Shown here: positions 36,691 through 44,699 of the stretch, one piece after another
Position numbering within the stretch: the first letter of the stretch is position 1
How the letters are laid out: each line of letters starts with the position of its first letter
Source of the DNA: an uncultured Pseudomonas sp.
GTDB lineage: Bacteria; Pseudomonadota; Gammaproteobacteria; Pseudomonadales; Pseudomonadaceae
DNA length: 64,000 bases
NCBI RefSeq assembly: GCF_913774235.1
Contig: NZ_CAJYDW010000004.1
Coordinates: forward strand, 1 to 64,000
Reading direction: 5' to 3'
Program-made: the position numbers and the translations under genes
The notes under the pieces: model-generated
Told to the model about the DNA's origin: nothing
The model's input: the letters and a program-made list of their open reading frames with translations, nothing else
Database searches by the model: none

Positions 36691-37662
36691 GTGACGGCCA
36701 TGGAACATCCCGAACGTACCGCTGCCACCCCCGATCCCGCCGCGGCGCTGAAACTGCTGATCGAAACGCTGCGTGCAGCGGACTATCAGTTCATCACCCC
36801 GACCCCCGCGTCTCATGCGCGGGTCAACGCCCGTCCCGGCAATGCCTGGGCGCGGGACCTGCAAGGGATCTTCGGCTGGAGTCGGCCGTTCTCTGGCGAG
36901 CTGCTGCCGGAAGCCCTCATCGAGGCCCTGGCGGCGGCCGAGCTGCTGACCCCTGTGCCCGGCGGCTGGCGCAGCCGGGTGCGGGTATCCAGTCTGGCTG
37001 ACCAGCTGTTCGTGCATTCCGCCTATCCTACCGACGAGGCCGATGCGGTGTTCTTCGGCCCCGACACCTACCGCTATGCCAACGCCCTGGAAGCCCAGCT
37101 GCGCCATGACACCGGCGCCATCCGCCGGGCGGTGGACATCGGCAGCGGCGCCGGCCCCGGCGCCATCCTGGTCGCCCTGGCGCGGCCCGACGCCGAGGTG
37201 CTGGCGGTGGACATCAACGAGCGCGCCCTGGCCCTGACCCGGATCAACGCCGAGCTGGCCGGGGCCAGCAACGTCAAGGCGCGCTATAGCAATCTGCTGC
37301 ACGACGTGGACGGCGACTTCGATTTCATCCTCTCCAACCCGCCTTATCTGGTCGACCCGGGCGAGCGCGCCTATCGCCATGGCGGCGGTCCCCTGGGCGC
37401 CGGGCTGTCGCTGGCCATCCTCGATACCGCGCTGGAGCGCCTGGCACCGGGCGGCACCCTGTTGCTTTACACCGGGGTGGCCATGGTCGAGGGGCGCGAT
37501 CCCTTTCTGGCGGAGGTCCAGACGCGCCTGGCCGATAGCACCTTCGCCTGGCGCTATCGTGAGCTGGACCCGGACGTCTTTGGCGAAGAGCTGGAGGCGG
37601 GCGTCTACGCCCATACCGACCGGATCGCGGCGGTCATGCTGACGGTGACACGGCCGGCCTGA
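36691..37662 (+). CDS. Class I SAM-dependent methyltransferase with NPPY motif (HemK/PrmC-like)
   Basis: AVDIGSGAGPGAILVALA and DFILSNPPYLVDPGERAYRHGG; GTG at 36691 after AAGGA, or ATG at 36700. Confidence 0.85.
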   Translation: MTAMEHPERTAATPDPAAALKLLIETLRAADYQFITPTPASHARVNARPGNAWARDLQGIFGWSRPFSGELLPEALIEALAAAELLTPVPGGWRSRVRVSSLADQLFVHSAYPTDEADAVFFGPDTYRYANALEAQLRHDTGAIRRAVDIGSGAGPGAILVALARPDAEVLAVDINERALALTRINAELAGASNVKARYSNLLHDVDGDFDFILSNPPYLVDPGERAYRHGGGPLGAGLSLAILDTALERLAPGGTLLLYTGVAMVEGRDPFLAEVQTRLADSTFAWRYRELDPDVFGEELEAGVYAHTDRIAAVMLTVTRPA

Positions 37663-37720
37663 CCGCAGGCTAAACTGGCGGGCGGAATGCTTCCGCCCCG
37701 TTCGTGCCCAGGAGTCCGCC

Positions 37721-38299
37721 ATGCAATTGCTGCTGAACCAGACCTCGCCCTATGCCCGCGCCGTGCGCGTCACCGCCCTGGAAGCCGGTTTCGGCGAACG
37801 CCTGGAGCTGGTATGGAGCGACCCCTGGAACGAGGACGCGCGACTGCTGGCGGCCAACCCGGCGAACAAGGTGCCCGTGTTGATCACCGACGAGGGCATC
37901 GCCCTCAGCGAAACCCTGCTGATTTGCCTCCATTTGCACCAGTTGGCGGGTGGCGGCGCGCTGACACCCGCGCAGTTGCAACTGGCCGGCCTCGGTCAGG
38001 GCCTGATCGACGCCACCTTCGCTACCGTGATCGGGCGCAAATATGGCGGCGTCGCCCAGGATGAAAGCGTGCTCGGCGCACGGCGCCTGGCAGCCATCGA
38101 GCGATTGCTGACGCGCCTAGAAGAAACCGCCGCGCTGGACGCCGAAGACCTCGACTTCGGCCATTACCTGGCGGCCGTCGGCCTGGACTATCTGAGCTTC
38201 CGCCTGCCGGAGATCGACTGGTCCGCTCGTGTGCGACTGGTGGCCTTCCACCGGCGCCTCGTGGCGCGTCCCAGCTTTAGCGCGACGACCTTCCAGTAA
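37721..38299 (+). CDS. Glutathione S-transferase-like protein
   Basis: MQLLLNQTSPYARAVRVTALEAGFGERLELV...NPANKVPVLITDEGIALSETLLICLHL. Confidence 0.85.
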   Translation: MQLLLNQTSPYARAVRVTALEAGFGERLELVWSDPWNEDARLLAANPANKVPVLITDEGIALSETLLICLHLHQLAGGGALTPAQLQLAGLGQGLIDATFATVIGRKYGGVAQDESVLGARRLAAIERLLTRLEETAALDAEDLDFGHYLAAVGLDYLSFRLPEIDWSARVRLVAFHRRLVARPSFSATTFQ

Positions 38300-38308
38300 G
38301 ACGGAAAA

Positions 38309-38330
38309 CCCACGCGGCGGGCCGCGTGGG
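38309..38330 (-). terminator. Rho-independent terminator of the acetoin/butanediol operon
   Basis: Minus strand CCCACGCGGC-CC-GCCGCGTGGG-TTTT just after the bdh stop codon. Confidence 0.75.
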
Positions 38331-38336
38331 AAAGCC

Positions 38337-39401
38337 CTACAGCTCGATCAGGATCTTCAGTTGGGTCCCGCCCTTGTCGAGCAGCGCCTCGAAGCCCTGT
38401 TCCACCACCTCGTCCAGGGCGATATGGCGGGTGACGACCTTCTCCGCCGGTAGCTGCCCGCTGGCGATGAGCGCGGCTACCTGGGGCCACATCAGCGTCG
38501 AATAGCACCAGGAGCCGCGCAGGTCGACGTCCTTGTAGGTCAGGGTGAAGCCGTCCAGCGCCGGCGGCTTGCCCTGCATCCCCACCTGCACCACCACGCC
38601 CTGGCGGCGCACCGCTTCCAGGCACAGCCCCAGCGGGGCCTCGGCGCCGACGCATTCGAAGGCCACGTCCACGCCGACGCCACCGGCGGTGTGGGCGCGC
38701 ACCTCGCGTAGCACATCGGTGCTGCCGGGATTGAGGGTGATAAGGCCGTCCACCAGGCGATGGGCCATTTCCAGGCGGTTGTCGTTGAGATCCACCAGGA
38801 AGATGCGGGTCGCCCCGGCGGCGCGGGCGGCCAGCACCTGCAACTGGCCGATGGGTCCGGCACCGGCCACCAGCACGCTGTCGCCGGGTTTCACTCCGCC
38901 CCTGTGGGTGGCGTAGACGGTGACCGCCGTGGGCTCGATCAGCGCCGCGTGTTCGGTGCTGAGGTGGTCCGGCATGGGGATGGCGTTGTAGTCCTCCACC
39001 AGGGAGTATTCGGCCATGCCGCCCCAAGGATGCGACAGGCCGATGATCGCCAGCTGCTCGCTGAGCTGGTACTGGCCGCGGCGGCCGTAATAGTCGTCCC
39101 GCGGCGAGACCATGGGCTGGATGGACACCCGGTCACCGGGTTTCACCGCGGTCACCTGGCTGCCCACGGCTTCCACCACGCCCGAATACTCGTGGCCGAG
39201 GATCTGGGGCACCTGGCCGCCGGTGTAGCTGTGCGGCGCGGTGGGAATGAAGATCGGCCCGCCTAGGTATTCGTGCAGGTCGGTGCCGCAGATGCCGCAG
39301 AACTGGTTTTTCACCAGCACCTGGGTAGGGCCCGGCGCGCCGGGCGGCGGAATGTCTTCCACCCGGATATCGCGGGCGGCATGGAAACGAGCAGCTTTCA
39401 T
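38337..39401 (-). CDS. 2,3-butanediol dehydrogenase, zinc-type MDR
   Basis: MKAARFHAARDIRVEDIPPPGAPGPTQVLVKNQFCGICGTDLHEYLGGPIFIP; ILGHEYSGVVEAVG; located in the aco operon. Confidence 0.9.
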   Translation of the reverse strand: MKAARFHAARDIRVEDIPPPGAPGPTQVLVKNQFCGICGTDLHEYLGGPIFIPTAPHSYTGGQVPQILGHEYSGVVEAVGSQVTAVKPGDRVSIQPMVSPRDDYYGRRGQYQLSEQLAIIGLSHPWGGMAEYSLVEDYNAIPMPDHLSTEHAALIEPTAVTVYATHRGGVKPGDSVLVAGAGPIGQLQVLAARAAGATRIFLVDLNDNRLEMAHRLVDGLITLNPGSTDVLREVRAHTAGGVGVDVAFECVGAEAPLGLCLEAVRRQGVVVQVGMQGKPPALDGFTLTYKDVDLRGSWCYSTLMWPQVAALIASGQLPAEKVVTRHIALDEVVEQGFEALLDKGGTQLKILIEL

Positions 39402-39413
39402 GATGAGACTCCT

Positions 39414-40535
39414 CTAGCGTTGGCAGCGGGGCAGAAAGGCCTGGATCAGGGCATTGACCCGGTCGGCGGCTTCCATCTGCACCATATGGCCCTGGCCCTC
39501 CAGGATCTCGACCTGGACGGCCGCGGGCAGGCCATCGGCATGCTGGACCGGAATGATGGCGTCGGCCTTGCCCCAGATCAGCAGCGCTGGCATCTCGCCG
39601 CCCAGTACCTGGCGCAGCACCTGGGCCTGCTGGCCGTTGGGGAAGAGGTTGCCTGCCAGCTGGTGCAGCGCCTGATCCACGCCTTCCAGGCGCTTGTACT
39701 TGAGCAGGTCCTCCAGCAGTGGCCGGGTGACCAGGCCGGGATCGCTGAACAGCAGACTGACCGGCCCCTTGAGCTGGTTGCGGCTGGTTGCGGCGACGAA
39801 GCCTTGCAGATAGTCGCCGTTGATCTCCGCACCCAGGCCGGCGCTGCCGATCAGCACCAGGCCGGCGACCCGCTGCGGCGCCACCTGCGCCAGATGCAAG
39901 GCCACGGCGCCGCCCATGGAATGGCCGACCAGCACGGCGCGGGGGATGTCCAGATGATCCAGCAGGCCGAGCACCGCGGCGCCCAGCTCGGCAAGGTCGC
40001 CCGTGGCCAGGGTCTTGCCGGACTGCCCATGGCCGGGCAGGTCCAGGGCGATCACCCGGCGCTCGGCGGCCAGGGCCTCGTGGTTGAACAGCCAGTTGTC
40101 CAGATCGCCGGAGAAACCATGGATCAGCACCAGCGGCAGGCCGCCTTCACCGCGTTCCAGATAGCGCAGCGGCCGGCCATCGAGTTCGATGCGCTGGGCC
40201 TGGGGACCGGCCTCGGCGGCGTCTTCGCCACCGGGTACGAAGGCTTCCTGGAAGCGGGCGATCACGGCGTCGATCTCGGCCTCGCTGGCGTCGCCTTCCA
40301 CCACGATGGCCAGCAGGGCGCCCACTGCCAGGGTCTCGTCCTCTTGTGCCAGGCAGCGGCGCAGGACGCCGGAGAAGGGCGCCTCGACGCTGCTGCTGAT
40401 CTTGTCGGTCTCGACGTCGAGCACCTCATCGCCCTTGGCGATGGGGTCGCCCTCGGCCTTGAGCCAGGCGTTGACCCGACCCTCGCTCATGGACAGGCCC
40501 CACTTGGGCATGGTCAGGGTATGGATCTGGCTCAT
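39414..40535 (-). CDS. acoC: Acetoin dehydrogenase E2: lipoyl domain fused to alpha/beta hydrolase
   Basis: VLDVETDKISSSVEAPFSG lipoyl site; LVLIHGFSGDLDNWLFNHEAL; VLVGHSMGGAVALHLA. Confidence 0.92.
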   Translation of the reverse strand: MSQIHTLTMPKWGLSMSEGRVNAWLKAEGDPIAKGDEVLDVETDKISSSVEAPFSGVLRRCLAQEDETLAVGALLAIVVEGDASEAEIDAVIARFQEAFVPGGEDAAEAGPQAQRIELDGRPLRYLERGEGGLPLVLIHGFSGDLDNWLFNHEALAAERRVIALDLPGHGQSGKTLATGDLAELGAAVLGLLDHLDIPRAVLVGHSMGGAVALHLAQVAPQRVAGLVLIGSAGLGAEINGDYLQGFVAATSRNQLKGPVSLLFSDPGLVTRPLLEDLLKYKRLEGVDQALHQLAGNLFPNGQQAQVLRQVLGGEMPALLIWGKADAIIPVQHADGLPAAVQVEILEGQGHMVQMEAADRVNALIQAFLPRCQR

Positions 40536-41551
40536 GCGGCCTGTCTCCCTTGGGTGATCTTGACCACGGCGCGCTCGATCTTGGCCGCGTCGGGGATATA
40601 GAGGTCTTCCAGGGCATCGGAAAAGGGCACCGGAGTGTGCGGCGCGGTCACCAGCTGCACCGGGGCGCGCAGGTCGTCGAAGGCCTGTTCGGCGAGCAGG
40701 GCGGCGATGTCGGTGGCTACCGAGCAGCGCGGATTGGCCTCGTCGATGACCACCGCGCGGCCAGTCTTCTCCACGCTTTCCAGGATGCTGTCGCTATCCA
40801 GCGGGCTGGTGGTGCGCAGGTCGAGCACCTCGCAGGAGATGCCCTGGCGCGCCAGGTTGGCGGCGGCGTCCATGGCCAGGTGCACCATGCGGCCATAGGT
40901 GATGAGGCTGACGTCGTCGCCTTCGCGCAGGAAGCTGGCTTCGCCGAAGGGGATGGCGTAGGACTCCTCCGGCACCTCGCCCTGCATGCCGTAGAGCAGC
41001 TTGTGCTCGCAGAAGATCACCGGGTCGTTGTCGCGGATGGCCTGGATCAGCAGCCCCTTGGCGTCATAGGGGGTGGCCGGGCAGACCACCTTGAGCCCGG
41101 GGATATGGGTCCACCAGGCCGTCAGCATCTGAGAATGCTGGGCGGCGGCCCGGAGGCCGGCGCCGACCATGGTGCGCAAGACCAGGGGAGTGACCGCCTT
41201 GCCGCCGAACATGTAGCGGAATTTGGCTGCCTGGTTGAGTATCTGGTCCAGGCAGCAGCCGGCGAAGTCGACGAACATCAATTCGCACACCGGCCGGGTG
41301 CCACGGGCGGCGGCACCCACCGCCGCGCCGACATAGCCGATCTCCGACAGCGGGGTGTCCAGCACCCGCCCGGGGAACTTGTGGTAGAGACCCTTGGTGA
41401 CCCCGAGCACGCCGCCCCAGGCGTCCTGTTCGCCGGGCGCGCCGGCGCCTCCGGCGTTGTCCTCGCCCATGAGGAAGACGGTGGGATCGCGGCGCATCTC
41501 CTGTTCCAGGGCTTCGTTGATGGCTTGCTGGTAGCTGATCTTTCTGGCCAT
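40532..41551 (-). CDS. acoB: Acetoin dehydrogenase E1 beta
   Basis: MARKISYQQAINEALEQEMRRDPTVFLMGEDNAGGAGAPGEQDAWGGVLGVTKGL. Confidence 0.93.
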   Translation of the reverse strand: MARKISYQQAINEALEQEMRRDPTVFLMGEDNAGGAGAPGEQDAWGGVLGVTKGLYHKFPGRVLDTPLSEIGYVGAAVGAAARGTRPVCELMFVDFAGCCLDQILNQAAKFRYMFGGKAVTPLVLRTMVGAGLRAAAQHSQMLTAWWTHIPGLKVVCPATPYDAKGLLIQAIRDNDPVIFCEHKLLYGMQGEVPEESYAIPFGEASFLREGDDVSLITYGRMVHLAMDAAANLARQGISCEVLDLRTTSPLDSDSILESVEKTGRAVVIDEANPRCSVATDIAALLAEQAFDDLRAPVQLVTAPHTPVPFSDALEDLYIPDAAKIERAVVKITQGRQAA

Positions 41552-41576
41552 GGTGGCGCTCCTTGTTGTTTTCCGA

Positions 41577-42554
41577 TCAGGCGTAGGTGACGTAGACGTC
41601 GGTGAGCAGGTCTTCCGGGCCGGGCTTGGGATCGGCCTTGGCCTTGCGCACGGCGTCCTCGATGAGCTGTTCCACTTCCTGGTCGATGCTGTCGAGCAGG
41701 GCGGGTTGCAGCTGGCCGGAGCGCGTCACCCGCTCGCGGAATTGCATGAGGCAGTCACGCTGCTCGCGGGCCTGCTTGACCTCGTTGGGATCGCGATAGG
41801 TCTGGGCGTCGCCCTCGAAGTGGCCGAAGTAGCGGGTGAACTTCACTTCGATCAGCGAGGGGCCTTCGCCGGCTCGGGCGCGGGCCACGGCGGCCGCAGC
41901 GGCTTCATGGACGGCGAAGAAGTCGAAGCCGTCCACCGTCACCCCGGGCATGCCGAAGCCGGCGGCGCGGTCGGCGATGTGATCGCAGGCCACCGACCAG
42001 TTGGAGGCGGTGGCCTCGGCATAGCCGTTGTTCTCGGCGACGAAGATGCAGGGGAGATTCCACACCGACGCCAGGTTCATGGCCTCGAACACCGCGCCCT
42101 CGTTGGAGCCGCCATCGCCGAAGAAGGCCACGGCCACGGCGTCGCTGCCCTTGAGCTTGGCCGCCAGGGCGGCACCGGCGGCCAGGGGCGCGCCAGCCCC
42201 GACGATGCCGTTGGCGCCGAGCATGCCCTTTTCCAGGTCGGCGATGTGCATGGAGCCGCCCTTGCCCTGGCAGACCCCGGTCTTCTTGCCGTAGATCTCG
42301 GCCATCATGCCGTAGACGTCCACGCCCTTGGCGATGCAGTGGCCGTGGCCGCGGTGGGTGGAGGCGATGCTGTCCTCGTGGCCCAGGTGGGCCATGACGC
42401 CGGCGGCCGAGGCCTCTTCGCCGGCATAGAGGTGGACGAAGCCGGGGATCTCGCCGGTGGCGAATTCCACGTGCAGCCGCTCCTCGAAGGCGCGGATGGT
42501 GCGCATCACCCGGTAGGCATGGCTCAATTGGTCGACGCTTGGGGTCTCGCTCAT
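41577..42554 (-). CDS. acoA: Acetoin dehydrogenase E1 alpha (TPP)
   Basis: YRVMRTIRAFEERLHVEFATGEIPGFVHLYAGEEASAAGVMAHL; GDGGSNEGAVFEAMNLASVWNLPCIFVAENN TPP motif. Confidence 0.94.
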   Translation of the reverse strand: MSETPSVDQLSHAYRVMRTIRAFEERLHVEFATGEIPGFVHLYAGEEASAAGVMAHLGHEDSIASTHRGHGHCIAKGVDVYGMMAEIYGKKTGVCQGKGGSMHIADLEKGMLGANGIVGAGAPLAAGAALAAKLKGSDAVAVAFFGDGGSNEGAVFEAMNLASVWNLPCIFVAENNGYAEATASNWSVACDHIADRAAGFGMPGVTVDGFDFFAVHEAAAAAVARARAGEGPSLIEVKFTRYFGHFEGDAQTYRDPNEVKQAREQRDCLMQFRERVTRSGQLQPALLDSIDQEVEQLIEDAVRKAKADPKPGPEDLLTDVYVTYA

Positions 42555-42555
42555 C

Positions 42556-43605
42556 TTATTGTTCTCCAGGATTGCCGAGGGGCGACGCGGGCCGGCGGTG
42601 GACCAGCAGGCGCTGCCGCGCCGCCAGCTCCAGCACCCGCTCCACGTCGATGCTCAGGGGGCCGTCGAGGTCGAGCGTCACCTGGGGACGCGCCTCGGGC
42701 CCGAATTCGATTTCCCGCTCGCCATCCAGCGCCAGGGTGCCGGCCGCCAGCGCCAGGGTGCGCGGCTCGCCCGGCAGCAGCATGCCGCTGGCGGCGATAC
42801 CGGCCTGGGCCAGCACGCCGGGGGCGAGGGGCACTGTGAGTTGCGCCGGGGCCTCCGGCTCCAGCCGAACCCAGCCGCCATGGGGGGCACTGCGCGCGAC
42901 GGGGTGCCAGAGACCGCAGAGCGCCGAGAGGCCGATGGCCCAGGGCTCGGCGAAGGTAGTGAAGACCTCGGCCAGGTCCTCCACCTGGGTCACTGCCCGG
43001 GCGCCGAGATAGGCCTGGCGACAGACCGCCACGTCCACCAGCGCCCAGTCGCGCAGGCCGCGCTCAGGCACCTCGACGCGCAGCCGCTTGTTGCGCCGTA
43101 GCGCCAGGGCCGGATCGACCCGGCCGCTGGCCACCAGGCCGCCGGCCAGGCCCGCGCTGGTGGCCTCGCGCAATTCGGGAAAGGCGTTATTGGTGCCGGT
43201 GGACAGGGTCAGCAGCGGCAGATCGCCCACCTCGGCGGCCACCGCCTTGTGGGTGCCGTCGCCGCCGAGCACGGCGATCACCGCCGCCCCTTGGCCGAGC
43301 AGGGCGCGTGCAGCGCGGCGGGTATCGTCGACGGTCTGGGTCAGCGGCAGGTCGAGAAAGACCAGCTCCGGCCAGCGCTGCTCGCGGGCCTGGCGACTGC
43401 CACTGGCCTTGAGCACGGCAGCGGCGATGCCGGTCATGTCCGGTGGCAGCAATACCCGTTCCACCCCGGTGGCACCAAAGGCGGCCAAGAGGCGCATCAC
43501 CACCCCGGCCTTGTCGGTGCTGGAAGTGAGGGCGGCGTTACCGGTCAGGCGGCGCAGGTCGCGCCCCGAGGCGGGATTGGGCAGGATGCCGACGGTCACG
43601 GGCAT
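42556..43605 (-). CDS. acoX: AcoX-type NAD-kinase-like protein
   Basis: MPVTVGILPNPASGRDLRRLTGNAALTSSTDKAGVVMRLLAAFGATGVERVLL; VIAVLGGDGTHKAVA. Confidence 0.85.
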   Translation of the reverse strand: MPVTVGILPNPASGRDLRRLTGNAALTSSTDKAGVVMRLLAAFGATGVERVLLPPDMTGIAAAVLKASGSRQAREQRWPELVFLDLPLTQTVDDTRRAARALLGQGAAVIAVLGGDGTHKAVAAEVGDLPLLTLSTGTNNAFPELREATSAGLAGGLVASGRVDPALALRRNKRLRVEVPERGLRDWALVDVAVCRQAYLGARAVTQVEDLAEVFTTFAEPWAIGLSALCGLWHPVARSAPHGGWVRLEPEAPAQLTVPLAPGVLAQAGIAASGMLLPGEPRTLALAAGTLALDGEREIEFGPEARPQVTLDLDGPLSIDVERVLELAARQRLLVHRRPASPLGNPGEQ

Positions 43606-43615
43606 GGCGACTCTC

Positions 43616-44398
43616 CTAGAGCGAAAAGCCGCCGTCCACGGCGATGGCCTGGCCGGTGACGTGGGGCGCCTGGGCCAGGTAGACCACCAACTGGCCCATG
43701 TCGGCTTCGGTCTGGGCCTCGCCCTGGGGCAGCAGGGTGGCCTGGTGGCGGGCCCAGGACTGTTCCTCGCTTTCCCCCGGCTGGCGCCAGCGCCCGGACA
43801 GGCCGTCTTCGCCGCGCCACATGCCGGTACCGACGATGCCGGGGCAGAGGGCGTTGACGGTGATGCCCTCGCGCGCGACCTCCTTGGCCAGGGCATTGCT
43901 GAAGCCGATCACGGCGAACTTGGAGGCGCTGTAGTGGGCGAGATCGGGAAAGCCGACCTTGCCGGCGATGGAGGCGGTGTTGACGATACGGCCGAAGCCT
44001 TGGGGGCGCATGACCTCCAGTTCGGCCTTGCAGCAGAGAAAGACGCCCTTGGCGTTGATGTCCAGGACCTGGTCCCAGGTCGCCTCGTCCAGTTCGCGCA
44101 CCGAGGCGATGCTGATGACGCCAGCGTTGTTCACCGCGATGTCCAGGCGACCCCAGTCGCTCTGGCAGCGCTGCACCATGGCCTGGACGCTGGCGGCATC
44201 GCGCACGTCCACGGCAATGGCCAGGGCGCGTCGCCCGATGGCCGCCACGGCGGCGGCGCCCCCTTGCGCCAGTTCCAGGGTCAGGTCGGCCACGGCGACA
44301 TCGGCGCCGGCCTCGGCCAGGGCAGTGACGATGCCGAGGCCGATGCCACGTCCGCCGCCCGTCACCAGGGCGGTCTTGCCAAGCAGGGGTGCGCTCAT
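43616..44398 (-). CDS. SDR-family oxidoreductase at the head of the aco operon (candidate acetoin/butanediol reductase)
   Basis: KTALVTGGGRGIGLGIVTALAEAGADVAVADL; NNAGVISIAS; YSASKFAVIGFSNALAKEVAREGITVNALCPG. Confidence 0.88.
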   Translation of the reverse strand: MSAPLLGKTALVTGGGRGIGLGIVTALAEAGADVAVADLTLELAQGGAAAVAAIGRRALAIAVDVRDAASVQAMVQRCQSDWGRLDIAVNNAGVISIASVRELDEATWDQVLDINAKGVFLCCKAELEVMRPQGFGRIVNTASIAGKVGFPDLAHYSASKFAVIGFSNALAKEVAREGITVNALCPGIVGTGMWRGEDGLSGRWRQPGESEEQSWARHQATLLPQGEAQTEADMGQLVVYLAQAPHVTGQAIAVDGGFSL

Positions 44399-44444
44399 GG
44401 GTCTGGCCCTCTTGTCGTTGTCGTGGGAGCGTCGCAGAGCCCTG

Positions 44445-44460
44445 AGCAAGGCCGGTGCCA
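44445..44460 (-). promoter_or_regulatory. Sigma-54 promoter TGGCAC-N5-TTGCT for the aco operon
   Basis: Plus strand AGCAA-GGCCG-GTGCCA; exact -24/-12 spacing, 47 nt upstream of the first gene and facing it, with a sigma-54 activator gene divergent. Confidence 0.85.
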
Positions 44461-44580
44461 GCTCGGCCTGAAATGCCTGCAGGCCAGGCCCAGCGTGGGT
44501 TTCGGGGGGTGGCTGAGGTCTTCCTCGGCGCCTTCGCGGGAGTCACGACGTCTCAGGACGGCGGCCGGCCGGCGAGACCG

Positions 44581-44597
44581 TGAGACGATTCGTCTCA
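44581..44597. promoter_or_regulatory. Candidate AcoR upstream activating sequence TGAGACG-ATT-CGTCTCA
   Basis: Perfect 7-bp inverted repeat ~129 bp upstream of the -24 element; an extra CGTCTCA half-site at 44549-44555. Confidence 0.65.
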
Positions 44598-44699
44598 ACC
44601 GGCGACGGACTTGAAGCCAGGGCCGGTGGGGCGCTAAATGGAGGGCAGAACAATGACCGGCCTTCCATGCCATGACCGGACCTCAGGGAGAGACGCCCC

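Noticed and set aside
39414-40535. Apparent gene fusion of lipoyl domain and alpha/beta hydrolase
   Set aside because: This is the normal architecture of AcoC, not a novel fusion.
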